Below the pieces are notes generated by a model that made no database searches, had not been told where the DNA came from, and saw only the letters and a program-made list of their open reading frames with translations. Of a DNA stretch of 64,000 bases, positions 36,198 to 47,840 are shown one piece after another. The DNA lies in NCBI RefSeq assembly GCF_042453785.1, contig NC_091674.1, positions 27,693,001 through 27,757,000 on the forward strand, read 5' to 3'. The position numbers and the translations under genes are program-made. Positions within the stretch are counted from its first letter, which is position 1, and every line of letters starts with the position of its first letter. The DNA is from Malus domestica. Its lineage: Eukaryota > Streptophyta > Magnoliopsida > Rosales > Rosaceae.

Positions 36198-37282
36198 TTA
36201 GAACTTACGATTAACTAGCATCCCTAATGAAAATGCAACCACAGCAGTTACAACTATCCCTTTGATTTTGCTCAACATCTCCATTGCATTCCTTACGATA
36301 TTCCCACCTTTGTCCTCCCATTTCCTTATATTTTCTGGAGAAAAAAATATGTGTTCATTTCCTAATAATTTTTTAATCTCTCCATACTTTGTGCCATCGA
36401 CTTTCTGTGAGTGCTCTCCTTCATCTTTGGGTCTTAACTCTTAAGCCTTCCACAGTTTCATTCTTCTCTACTTGAGGAGGTTCCGTGGCAGCAGCGGTGC
36501 TGCCTAGGACATTTTCATTCTCTATTTCAGGTTCTTTCTTCTGTTCTTCAACCGCTGCTGCCACCTTTGGTACGGTGACATATAGAATCTCACCGTCAAA
36601 TTTTCCGATGATCTTATTGACATCTGAGTGTTGCGGAAGGGTGAAAATCTGCTCAAAATACTGGGATATCCTTTCGTTCACTTGCCTTTCTCCTCCGATT
36701 GTTATATGGCCGGCTGAGATATTCACCTCAACCCTCACCTCCTCCTTTTTAAAATCTAAGACAAGGTGATATAATTAAGCACCATAAATTTATGTGAATG
36801 CATATCTGTTATTTCCTATAATTATGTGACTAACGTGACTACTTGTTAGTAGTGGCTATTTTATGCACTTCGAATACAATTATTAGAGCATGAACACATG
36901 CATTTGTTCTTAGCGAAATGAAATGCTCTGATACCAATTACTGACACACCTCGATCTGGAATGTCCACCTAGACATCCGAATCAAGTTGTGTTGCCGACA
37001 CCTAGAACTTGACAAAACCATAAAGTAATGATGATGTCGAAAGTGCGAACAAATTAAAACCTAATAACTACTACTAGAGTGCGCATTTGAGCAGGTTTAC
37101 AACATTAAGAAAACTATTAGATGCTGTAATATTGCAGTACCTGGAAGATCAACGAGAAGGTAATGACAATTGGAGTCCTCCGTCCAGTCTGATGAAGGAA
37201 CAATCTTTTCGCGCATGCGTGTGGGTGTCGATGGCCGTAATCTCTCTTCCAAAGCGCTCATTGATCCTCTGATATTTGCCAT
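36198..37282 (-). pseudogene. RTM2-like small heat-shock-domain gene, copy A, frameshifted
   Basis: Exon 1 is 37141-37282 (MANIRGSMSALEERLRPSTP) and exon 2 starts at 36755 (DFKKEEVRVEVNIS). The alpha-crystallin/HSP20 core is intact (GHITIGGERQVNERISQYFE, FDGEILYVTVPK). At about 36431-36444 copy A has an extra CTCTTAA-type 7-base repeat relative to copy B, which shifts the frame to GLRVKTQR and a stop at 36421. Product would be 158 residues instead of about 229, without the C-terminal helix. The old frame stays open beyond the insertion to the stop at 36198, so the lesion is recent. It may be a pseudogene or a soluble variant. Confidence 0.8.
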
Positions 37283-37932
37283 ATCAACGATCAACTAATA
37301 CAAACTGCACTTATAACAACAACTTAATTAAGAGCTTGCTTTGTGTCTTAATTAAAATGATCAGTGTAATGCTTTGTATATAGATATGGAAATAGCAGAA
37401 TGATTATATATAGGAAGAATACGAGTTAGAGTTTTTCCTTGTGGGAAATGAACATGGAGGCAGACATTCGATCTTGGTTATTCCAAACTTAATATTTCTG
37501 CATGGATCGATGATGCGTGTTTTGGGTTGGACGGCATGTCAAGTTTCGGGAGGTAGCTTGTTCCTTGCTTTCGTTGCGTCCAAACTCCCACCCAGATCTC
37601 TTTCTGTCTTTGCGGCGGTGGTCTATATTTTGAATATTAGATAGACCTAAGAATTTTTAGATCTGTCTACACGTATCTAATCTGGAAAAATAAATTTTCA
37701 TTTTTATTAAACCAAAGTTAACCGTACCTGCAGGCTTCAGGCATGGTCCTAGGCTCGCTAGTTAAGTTGGTTATAATATGCGTTTTACTTTGATATTCAA
37801 GTTTGAGGATTAGATGTATCACTTAGAATTATAAAACAAAAAAAAATTAAAAAAATAAAATTAATGAAAAGGGCTTCAAAATTCTGAGTTTTAACCAAAA
37901 ACCATTATATATAACTTTATTTAATGATAAGG

Positions 37933-39046
37933 TGTTGACCCTAAAAACTACCAAGCCTACGTGGCGCGCAGGCCGAGTAATCTATAAGCTAACTACGTCC
38001 TTTGGTGAATGCGGGGCGTGCCAACTCGTCGGCCGAGCTCGGCCGAGGAGTAAAATTTGTTGATGTTGCGTCGAGTGCGCGGCTGACTTCTACGTCTTGC
38101 GACTGCGACCGAGGAAGGAACGCGTCTCGGCCTCTTGGGTTCTCGAACCTGAAGACAAGGTTGCTATTCTTACGAAGTTCACAAGTCGTCGTTGTCGGAT
38201 TCAGTCACCGTGATGTTATTCGTCAGAGTAAACTCTCGCCGAATCGACACCAAAGTGTAAGGGCAAAAATACTCAAAACAAATATAAGTTTTAATAGTGA
38301 ACGTGGTTCGGCCATCCGAATGCCGAACTCTAAATCCCACTTGGGAGTATCCAATCATAAAATAACTCGGCGTGCAATGCGCCGAGCTCGATATACTGTA
38401 ACACCTCACTTCGCCAAGAAGGCTAATAAGATGACCTCAATCAATAAGGATCTGGAAATCCTTCTTGACCGAGACTTGGATAGGTAACCAACCGTCCTCG
38501 TCGCAGTGCTGTTGATGCCAACGGAAGATACTGCGAGAGCGACTGATTCTACGATGACAGAGCTATCTATGCTGACTTAAGATATCACCGGTTGCTTCCA
38601 CAGTGCTGTTGATGCCAAAGGAAGATGTGTTAGCGAAAAAAGAAGGAAAAAATCTCAAGTTGTTGAGAGAGTTTGCGCAGGGCAGTTTTGTATTGAATTG
38701 CAGGGGACCTCGAATGATGCACAACCTCTTCTATTTATAGCAATGGCTCCCCCCATGGTCGAGTTAAAACCCCATTCGGACTAGGACTTCTTCTCCCAAT
38801 CAAACACTGACTCGACCAATCCTACTTTCATTATGACTGTGAACCTAGTCCTTTATTGAGCCGGATTCGCTCTCTGGTTATTAATCCTGCCGAGACTCCT
38901 TATTGCATCAGGAAACGACTTATCCTACGTCCTGACCTAGCCGACCTAGGTTTGGGGGCCCACGTACTGAACGATCCATGCCGCAAGGCCTTCCGGGCCG
39001 AGAATGATTCTCTACTCGGCCCAAACTATTATTTTGGGCCTAAACA
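37933..39046 (+). mobile_element. Solo LTR, 1114 bp, only in copy A
   Basis: Starts TGTTGACCCTAAAAACTACC and ends TTTTGGGCCTAAACA. TAAGG is duplicated at 37928-37932 and 39047-39051. Copy B has the empty site AATGATAAAGACAAGAG near 48168. A TATTTATAG promoter box lies near 38733. It is the same family as the relic at 6-3640. Confidence 0.93.
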
Positions 39047-39439
39047 TAAGGACAAGAGAAAGAAAGGAAAAAAAAAACCTAACTATAGGCGCGTGCAAAG
39101 AGCACCCAACCAATCCTACTATTGCATAACCCTTTGACATAATCCAAGCATGTTTTATTACTCTAAAATTAAAATTTCAAATTAAAGTAGGTCCCGTTCA
39201 ATTCAAAACCAAATCTGGGGTGGTATGGTTGGGAGGGAGTTGATCAGACGTGGGTTAGGATGGTTGGGGGTAGGGGTGGGGCAACATCATTGACAACATC
39301 GTTGGACTCATCATCCATTTTTCTAGTAATGGTATTGAGCTATTAGCCATGCCTGACTTTAACAGTGTGGACGTTGATCTCTATTATGTTTTTTTTTAAT
39401 CTTTTTTTTGCATTATGGTGAAAGAACTTGAAAATCTAG

Positions 39440-39600
39440 GATGTGCATCTACCGTTAAGTTTCATAAATAGTGTACTATCGTTAAGTTTCATAAAGAGTG
39501 GCGTACCGTTAAGTTTCATAAACAGTGTAGTACTGTTAAGTTTCATAAACAATGTAGTACCATTAAGTTTCATAAACAATGTAGTAAGTTTCATTAACCG
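39440..39600 (+). repeat. Tandem repeat of about 29 bp (copy A)
   Basis: Six units of GTTAAGTTTCATAAA(C/T)AGTGTAGTACC, matched by the equivalent array at 48575-48715 in copy B. Confidence 0.85.
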
Positions 39601-40816
39601 TTTGTGTGAGGAGGGCAGGCAGGTCCGCGGGTCAATTTTTTTTTAATATTAAAATTATGTCTTTTTCATTAAGATTTAAGTTTTTTTTGTCCTTTTTATT
39701 ATAATTTAAGAGTTTTTCACTAAAAAGTAAGTCTTTTTCATTAAATAAAGTTATAGCATAGTTTTTTTATTAAGATAAATTTAGTCCAAACCATTTTCAT
39801 GAAAATTCTCTTAAAAAAATAGTACTTTGATCCAGGTCCAAAACTTTGAGTTGTTATTAAATTTAGTCCAATTCTAATTTTCAATTTTAATTAAATTTCT
39901 TGATTTATGCATCTTTACTCAAAATTTTAATTTTTTTTAAGAATACTCAAAATTTTAATTTAAATATTTAAATGTGAAAATCTAATCACTTTCAATTAAA
40001 AATAGTTAAACAAAATTTATATGTCATCATATATAAATATATATATATAGTACTTACAATATTGATTAGTTAACACAATTAACTTGTGATGAGGTAGAAG
40101 AAAAATTGAGATACATATAAAGAGCAGGAATAAGGAGAAACAAAATTTATTTATTATATTAATCTCAAAATTAAATAAAAATAATCTATGAATAAAGGGA
40201 TATATATCACAATCTAATAAAAAGATAATAAAAATAAGCTAATGAGGATAATCAGTGGGTGGACGTAATACAACAAAGTGTACTAAACCCAAAAATGATT
40301 CACTATTAGACTTATATCAAGTTTACTCTAAAAATAATCAATTAAGCATACCTTTCTCTTTCTTACTTCCACAAATGTATATTAAGTATCAAATTCTGGT
40401 TTTCATTAAAATTATTGTTTTCCATAAAAAAAAAAAAATATAGCTACCACATTCAAGTGTTCAATCGAATCATTTCCTCCACATTTTTTCGTAGCATTAT
40501 AGACAATATACAAGTTAATCTGATAATTAAAAGAAATGGAATCGACAACGTTTATGAAGGTTTTATCCTTTTCTACCATTTTTCTTTTTTGGATGTTGGC
40601 TATTAGTATCACTCTCGAGGAGTGGTCAAGAGAAATTGTATAAAATTAGAAGGGAAAGAAAAAGAAAAGAAAATAACCGAAGCTCATCCAATAAGCATAA
40701 GAAATTAGAAGGCAGATAGGAATTTCGACCGTTGAAAGGGGAGAGGGGCTCCCCTCTCTTCCCTCCCCACTTCTCATTCGCATTTCTTCGCTTCATTTAG
40801 TTAATCTAGCTCTGCA

Positions 40817-40912
40817 TATATAACCCATCTCCCACTGCAATTCTGAAACTTTAAATTAATTCACTTCCAAGAAAACTAATTAGCCATGGAAACTTGCCCT
40901 ACCCTGCCCTGA
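40817..40912 (+). promoter_or_regulatory. TATA box and upstream ORF, truncated pectate lyase (copy A)
   Basis: TATATAA at 40817-40823 is followed by a nine-codon ORF at 40886-40912 (METCPTLP) with a strong AGCCATGG start context. The main start is at 41050. Same arrangement in copy B. Confidence 0.5.
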
Positions 40913-41049
40913 AAATTAAAGCCGTTACTTCGAACCCTAGCAGTCTGGTAGGTCTGGTTTCACACCCGTAATATAGGAAAAAAAAAAGATTCTCTAAAAC
41001 AAAATTGAACAAATGATAAGGTGAGGAAATAAAGGTGAATAACTGAGCA

Positions 41050-41606
41050 ATGGAAGCTAATTACAAGCTAAATGTGTTTATTTTATGTATTTTTATTATT
41101 ACAATCACAATTCCGGCAACGGTGAGGGCCAACATTGCGGATTTCGACGCGCACTGGCAAGGTCGAGCAAAAGAAGCGAAGCAAGCCGCCAACGAAGCCT
41201 ACAATAAAAATCCTGCACAAGTCACTGAAAGTTTCAACAAGGAAGTCCACGAGTAAGTTCCTTGTCACACAAGCAACCAACATTTTTAACCACCACCAAT
41301 GTTGAATGTTTCATCGTGTACTTTAATTTGTAAAGAACTTTGATTTTTCGGTTTTGAAATTGTTCATTTACAAAGCTTTTATTCAATGGAAGCAGCACGT
41401 TTGATGCCGCGAATAAAACGAGAAGGAACTTGAAACAGAAGTACAAGGGTCCATGCCTGGCTACAAACCCTAGCTTGGTACAGTGTCGAATTCCTCATCA
41501 AGCTCATCCGGGTCGACCGTATTCGCTTGTGAAAGCCGGATATCCGTTGCAGGCCTTGTTAGTAGATTTGGTTGAGGGGCAGAGGCAAATGCACACTAGG
41601 ATTTAG
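41050..41606 (+). pseudogene. Truncated pectate lyase fused to antisense MCTP sequence (copy A)
   Basis: Exon 1 (41050-41252) is almost identical to the functional gene at 50176, with a signal peptide and the Pec_lyase_N segment ([20 protein letters not shown]). Exon 2 opens at 41396 ([20 protein letters not shown]), but at about 41468 the duplication junction replaces the rest with the minus-strand MCTP relic read in sense. The joined frame stays open through PHQAHPGRPYSLVKAGYP to a stop at 41606, a 137-residue chimera. No catalytic residues remain. Confidence 0.88.
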
Positions 41607-41630
41607 GTGGTCTCAGGACTATTCGTAGTT
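41473..41630 (-). pseudogene. MCTP fragment at the start of copy B
   Basis: The minus strand repeats the DIRLSQANTVDPDELDE portion of the MCTP relic; the membrane part present in copy A is cut off at the junction. Confidence 0.75.
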
Positions 41631-43671
41631 CAGAAGATACAGATGTAAAGATCTTTTAAAGACTCTCCGAACGTTTTATACGAATTTTTATGTACCTATC
41701 AAGTGATTGATGTAATACATGCTAGTATCTTGACATGTTGCGTGGAAAACACTAGACAATTCTTTAAATATCACTCATCAAGTATTTGATGAAATGCCTC
41801 AATAAATAAACGGAAATTTTTTTTGCCCTCTTTGCACTTTATTTTTATCTAAAAATTTTAGACCTTTAACCTTGAGACCACTCAAAATTCGAATCTTGAA
41901 TGTGCCATTGTTAAGAGGTAAATGGTAATGGAGAGAAGCGAATGTTTTTTTGGTTGGGTTGGGGTGGGGGAGAGATTAGATTCCATTCTCACTCTACATC
42001 CCCCTCTTTATTTTCTTTGTTTTTTCCCCTATTTTTATAATGTATTTTTTTTTATGCATGCTTTTGTTTAAGACGAGCCTTGCATACCAATTAAAAATAC
42101 ATTCAGTCCAAACGAATTTGGGATCACCACATGGAAAAAAGGAAAACATAAAACCGATGTTTCTAGCATAACAATAAACGACAATGATATAAATTAATAA
42201 TACTACATAACAGTGTAATGAATTCAATATTAACAGTTGTATCGAATTGAGCATATCAACCTGGGTGGGTGTGTGGTCTCATGGTCATTGGTGGATATAT
42301 GCCATGCATGGTAGTAGTAGTGTGGATAAGGCACATGATTCCAATTCCAAAGCCAAAGTATCCTTCTAGTGGAAAAGCAGGAACATTTTGAAAAGTGCTT
42401 ACTTCCAAATAAAATTTCAAAAACCATGCTTCGTTGTTCGAAGAAGAGCAACAAGTGCTACTAAAAAGGTCAATTGCAAATAGTCACGTGTCTAAATAAT
42501 TAAAATTGAAAAATATAATTGGACACTTGTCCATTTGTGATTGCATTTCAATAACAAATGTTGTTCTTTCAGCAGCGAACATGGTTCCTGAAATTTTAGT
42601 TTACTGAAATTGAAATATAGAAAAATACTTTACTATTTTATACAATAATAGTTATTTCTAGTTGCAAACAAATCACAGTTTGACATGAATTTTTTGTATA
42701 AATTTAATAAGTTTTGTACATGTGTCAAATTGTAATTTGCATACAAGTAAACATGATAAGGACCCAAACAAGCTCCATTAGAATGTATTGACTTGAGAAC
42801 TTTGCTCATTTAATTTCCTCAAATGTTAAAAACAAACGCTCTTTAATAAAAGAAAATAAAACTTCTGTGATTAAAATTAATATATGTCTTGTTGTTTCTT
42901 TAATATCCAGCCAATTTTACTCTTGGTTAAAAGATTGTAACCAAGTTTTAGATATGATTTTTAGGCATTTAGGGTGATAATAGATTGTATTTTTGTTCAC
43001 CATTTTCAAGTAGTAGTAATGCTCACCACACTATTTATCTTTATTGGATGCGTTTGAATATTGAGATTTGTGGCTATCTACTAGAATTTAGACTTATCTA
43101 ACAATAATAAATAGAGTGGTAAACATTATTATCAATTGAAAGTGGTGAACAAATATATCCCTAGAATAATATGAGTGACAAGAACTTTTGGGCACGAATC
43201 TCAAAGAAGCTTCTCAATCACGCATCAAGGTGATGTGCTCATCTTTGTGGAAAGAGGATTATCTTCCATTCTAATCTCTTTCTCATTCCCTCACTTTCTA
43301 CTTGAACGGTTATGATTAAATTACGTCAATATCTTATATTGATATTTTTATACGAACAAAAAGGCAAAAAACAAAGTGTGAAAGGAGGGGAGGAAAACGG
43401 ATAAGAATAGAAGAAGAGAGAATCATACTCCATCTTTGTGACTTTTGCTGCCTGCTCAACGAATCGGATCCTGCTGCATTCCTTTCCTGTCTGCCTACTT
43501 AGATCCACAAGGATATTTTGCATCCAACTTAAAACCGATCGAAGAAGCGGATTAACATTATGGAAAGTATGACCGTCACGCTCATAAAAGTTTCACGACA
43601 AAGGGCATTGACCATTGCCCCTTATATTAAACGCCCGGTTACATTTAACAGGTGCGAAATCAAAACTTTTG

Positions 43672-44663
43672 GGGTGCGTTTGTTGCACCGGACTAACTCG
43701 GACTGGATTAGCTTTAGGGACTAAGTTGGACTGGCTTAGATTAGACTAAGCTAGACTAAATTAGTGAAGTGTTTGGTGCAGTGTTGGACTAAAAAGCTGG
43801 ATAATAACAAATATATTTTTAATTCCTATTTTATTAATATTTTATATTATTTAATACATATTTAGTAATATTTTATTACTATAACTATCTTTTTTTTTTC
43901 ATTCTAGAAACCACCTATCCCCATTCCTGATTCTTTTCCGCTAATCTCCCCATTTCTTTCCAAGTTTGCTCCGTCCCTCTCCCTCTGTTTCTTCCTCTTT
44001 CTTCTTCGCCCCTCTCTCTCTCTTCATCTCCATCTTTTTCTTCCTATTTCTCTATGCTCATCTCTCTCTTTTCTTCCTAATTTTTCTGGGACCCAATTGG
44101 CAAATCAGAACCCATTCAGAGTCTGGGTCATCTAGGTATTCATGGGTCTGCTTCTCCAGCGTCAATAGCAAAGGTCTGCGATCAGGGAGTCTGGACTAGG
44201 TGGAGTGTGAGCAGAGTTGCTGAGCGTTTCAGACGCACAGTGATTTTGTTTTTTTTTTTTCGCTTTTTTGTTCTGAATTTTGGATTTGGATCTAGTTTTG
44301 AAAATGGAAATATTGCAGAAATTTTTGCCTTTTGTTTCCAATTTTGTGGGATTTGGGTTTGAAAATGGTAGATGATAGGGGCGAAGCAGGGCAGAGTTTG
44401 TATATGGGACCTGGGTTCCACATCTTGTGAGTAACAAGTTGATGGGAGGGCGAAGCGAGGAGGAACGAAGCAGGAGGAGTTGGGCTTAGCAGTCCGGTCG
44501 ATTTCGGGGGGTCTCGTTAAGACCCCCTAGTGAACTACTTAGTCCTGTTTAGTCGGGGCGAGTGTCATTAAAACTTGTCCCAATTTGTATCAAACACAAG
44601 ACTAGACTCCCACTTAGTCTAGTCCAGTTTAATGAATGATAGTGAGTGCAAACAAACACACCC
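43672..44663. mobile_element. PIF/Harbinger-like non-autonomous element, only in copy B
   Basis: Ends GGGTGCGTTTGTTGCAC and GTGCAAACAAACACACCC are TIRs; TTG is repeated at both flanks (43669-43671, 44664-44666), fitting a 3-bp duplication. Copy A has the uninterrupted ACTTTTGGATTCC near 35992. About 1 kb with repeated TTAGTC/GACTAA blocks near each end and no transposase. Confidence 0.8.
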
Positions 44664-44869
44664 TTGAATTCCGAACAAAATATGTTAGTAAAGCTCAAGA
44701 GTAAAAGAACATAGTAAAACCAATTTACATCTTAATCGTTGAAGTTCTTACTCTGTACATTTAATATCAGCGACCATTCGCTATGATTATAAACAAGAGA
44801 TATAGAGAAAGTATAAGCAACTTAATTAAGAATTATAATTAGCCTTAATCATCTCATTCTCCAGCTTAT

Positions 44870-45944
44870 TCACCTACGATTAACTAGCATCCCTAATGAA
44901 AATGCAACCACAGCAGTTACAACTAGCCCTTTGTTTTTGCTCAACATCTCCATTGCATTCCTTACGATATTCCCACCTTTCTCCTCCCATTTCTTTATAT
45001 TTTCTGGAGAAAAAAATATGTGTTCATTTCCTAATAATTTTTTAATCTCTCCATACTTTGTGCCATCGGCTTTCTTTGAGTGCACTCCTTCATCTTTGGG
45101 TCTTAAGCCTTCCACAGTTTCATTCTTCCCTACTTGAGGAGGTTCCGTGGCAGCAGCGATGCTGCCTTGGACATTTTCATTCTCTATTTCTGGTTCTTTC
45201 TTCTGTTCTTCAACCGCTGCTGCCACCTTTGGTACGGTGACATATAGAATCTCACCGTCAAATTTTCCGGTGATCTTATCGACATCTGAGTGTTGCGGAA
45301 GGGTGATAATCTGCTCAAAATACTGGGATATCCTTTCGTTCACTTGCCTTTTTCCGCTGATTGTTATATGGCCGGTTGAGATATTCACCTCAACCCTCAC
45401 CTCCTCCTTTTTAAAATCTAAGACAAGGTGATATAATTAAGCACCATAAATTTATGCGAATGCATATTTGTTATTTCCTATAATTATGTGACTAACGTGA
45501 CTACTTGTTAGTAGTGGCTATTTTATGCACTTCGAATACAATTATTAGAGCATGAACACATGCATTTGTTCTTAACGAAATGAAATGCTCTGATACCAAT
45601 TACTGACACACCTCGATCTGGAATGTCCACCTAGACATCCGAATCGAGTTGTGTTGCCAACACCTAGAACTTGACAAAACCATAAAGTGATGATGATGTC
45701 GAAAGTGCGAACAAATTAAAACCTAATAACTACTACTAGAGTGCGCATTTGATCGGGATTACAACATTAAGAAAACTATTAGATGCTGTAATATTGCAGT
45801 ACCTGGAAGATCAACGAGAAGGTAATGACAATTGGAGTCGTCCGTCCAGTCTGATGAAGGAACAATCTTTTCGCGCATGCGTGTGGGTGTCGATGGCCGT
45901 AATCTCTCTTCCAAAGCGCTCATTGATCCTCTGATATTTGCCAT
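44870..45944 (-). CDS. RTM2-like protein: HSP20 domain with C-terminal membrane anchor
   Basis: Exon 1 45803-45944 and exon 2 44870-45417 give 229 residues. The start MANIRGSMSALEERL precedes an HSP20/alpha-crystallin domain (residues about 35-125: NCHYLLVDLP, EVNISTGHITISGKRQVNER, FDGEILYVTVPK). A Glu/Ala-rich linker follows, then NIVRNAMEMLSKNKG and a hydrophobic helix VVTAVVAFSLGMLV ending NRR. HSP20 plus a C-terminal transmembrane helix is the layout of RESTRICTED TEV MOVEMENT 2, which in Arabidopsis acts in phloem against long-distance movement of a potyvirus. Antiviral activity here is only inferred from architecture. The copy A paralogue is frameshifted. Confidence 0.82.
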
Positions 45945-47041
45945 ATCAACGATCAACTAATACAAACTGCACTTATAACAACAACTTAATTAAGAGCTTG
46001 CTTTGTGTCTTAATTAAAATGATCAGTGTAATGCTTTGTATATAGATATGGAAATAGCACAATGATTATATAGAGGAAGAATACGAGTTAGAGTTTTTCC
46101 TTGTGGGAAATGAAGATGGAGGCAGACATTCGATCTTGGTTATTCCAAACTTAATATTTCTGCATGGATCGATGATGCGTGTTTTGGGTTGGACGGCATG
46201 TCAAGTTTCGGGAGGTAGCTTGTTCCTTGCTTTCCTTGCGTCCAAACTCCCACCCAGATCTCTTTCTGTCTTTGCGGCGGTGGTCTATAATTTGAATATT
46301 AGATAGATCTAAGAATTTTCAGATCTGTCTACACGTATCTAATCTGGAAAAATAAATTTTAATTTTTATTAAACCAAAGTTAATCGTACCTGTAGGCTTC
46401 AGGCATGGTCCTAGGCTCGCTAGTTAAGTTGGTTATAATCAAGGAAGAAAATATCGGTAATATCGGAAATATCGGTAGTCCGAAAACACGGAAATATCGA
46501 TGGAAATATCGGGATAATATCGATATCGATAAAAATTACAAGGAAACCACGGAAATTGTAAGAAAAACTTGGAAATTTTTAATGAAACTTTGTAGGATGT
46601 TTATTTAGTCAATTATCTATTAGTTTATCACAAAAAATTGGAAGGAAATGCATTGCATGATGGATTTAACTGATTTAAGTTGATTATATAGCGAGCTGGC
46701 AAACATTGTGAGTGTAGAAAATATGTAGTAATTAATTAAAGAAGTTTAAACACACCATAATCATTTATATATAATTAATTAGTACAATATTTGGAGGTTT
46801 TATTTAGGATATTAAAAAAAAAAAAAGGGAAGTGAATAAAATGATGAAGAATAATGTGCCGAATTTGACACTTTAAATTTCTTACACATAAGCATGCGTC
46901 TAGGCGTTGAAGTTCCAAATTATAGTATATCAATTAACGATTGAAAATCAATACATTGAATAAGACTAAACTTTAATTTGGATGCCGATTATGTTTTTTC
47001 AAGTTTATATAAAGTAAAAGAATTGAATTTTGGCCAGCGTG

Positions 47042-47640
47042 CAAGGTATCAATCTCTTCGTCTCGTCGAGTAGTACAACTTTCCTTTTTGTTTCACTCAA
47101 TTTCGTTGAGTATTGAAAAAGTTATACTCATTTGAATCTTACCCAGTTTCCGGCGACCTCAGTGGCTTTAGAGGCAATTTCCGGCCAAACCACAACGAGT
47201 CAGACGTTTTTTGAGGTACCATTTTCTTCGTCTCTTCGAGGGCTACAACTTTCCTTTTTGTTTCACTCAATTTCGTTGCTTATTGAAAAAGTTATACTCA
47301 TTTGAATCTTACCCAGTTTCCGGCGACCTCAGTGGCTTTCGAGACAATTTCCGGCCAAACCACGGCGAGTTGGCCGGCTTTCAAGGTATCAATCTCTTCG
47401 TCTCGTCGAGTATTACAACTTTCCTTTTTGTTTCACTCAATTTCGTTGAGTATTGAAAAAGTTATACTCATTTGAATCTTACCCAATTTCCGGCGACCTC
47501 AGTGACTTTCGAGGAATTTGCCGGCCAAACCACGACGATTCAGACGTCGTGTGAGGTACCATTCTCTTCGTCTCTTCGAGGGCTACAACTTTCGTTTTTT
47601 TCTTGCTTGATTTAGTTGAGTTTTGACAAAGTTATGGCTG
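47042..47640 (+). repeat. 170-bp tandem repeats in alternating A-B order
   Basis: Units start at 47042, 47213, 47383 and 47552. Units 1 and 3 begin AAGGTATCAATCTCTTCGTC; units 2 and 4 begin AGGTACCATT(T/C)TCTTCGTCTC. Shared phrases include TTTCACTCAATTTCGTTG and TTTCCGGCGACCTCAGTG. Confidence 0.88.
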
Positions 47641-47695
47641 TTTAAAGTGGGTGTAAATTTTCGACCGAAAATTCTGATTTTCTCTCCCATTGGGG

Positions 47696-47747
47696 AGTCC
47701 CACATCGCCCATGTGAGGGCAGTGAGCAAGCAAATTTTCCTATAAAA
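47696..47747 (+). promoter_or_regulatory. snRNA-type promoter: USE and TATA box
   Basis: AGTCCCACATCG (47696-47707) contains the plant upstream sequence element RTCCCACATCG. TATAAAA starts at 47741, 33 bases downstream of the USE. In plants this four-helical-turn spacing marks Pol II snRNA genes such as U2. The U2-like sequence would begin about 32 bases after the TATA box, as in real genes. Confidence 0.75.
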
Positions 47748-47772
47748 TCCACATCCCCCTGCTGAGAAAATC

Positions 47773-47840
47773 CAAGCTTGTTCGGCCTTTGGGCTATGAT
47801 CAAGTGAAGTATGTGTTGAGTTCTCTCAACATATTTAAGT
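47773..47840 (+). pseudogene. U2 snRNA 5'-region-like sequence
   Basis: From 47781 the sequence TTCGGCCTTTGGGCTATGAT continues with CAAGTGAAGTATGTGTT. Against the conserved U2 5' region recalled from general knowledge I count 32 of 37 matches. The branch-site-pairing motif GTAGTA reads GAAGTA here. Similarity fades after about U2 position 46, where TGTTGAG-TTCT-CTCAACA forms a hairpin. The Sm site and 3' stem-loops are absent, so it is not a functional U2 gene. Confidence 0.78.

Larger units (their letters stand above)
30630..41468. repeat. Copy A of a tandem segmental duplication
   Basis: Collinear with 41469-50597. Begins in the MCTP relic (CCCTAGCTTGGTACACTG) and ends in pectate lyase exon 2. 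About 10.84 kb, reduced to about 6.55 kb when four later insertions are removed. Holds the frameshifted RTM2-like gene and the truncated pectate lyase. Confidence 0.92.

Noticed and set aside
39440..39600. CRISPR-like spaced repeats
   Set aside because: Units are contiguous 29-bp tandem repeats in a plant genome, with no unique spacers.
44162..44437. Minus-strand frame within the Harbinger-like element
   Set aside because: No transposase motif, two overlapping frames, and it lies within a non-autonomous element.
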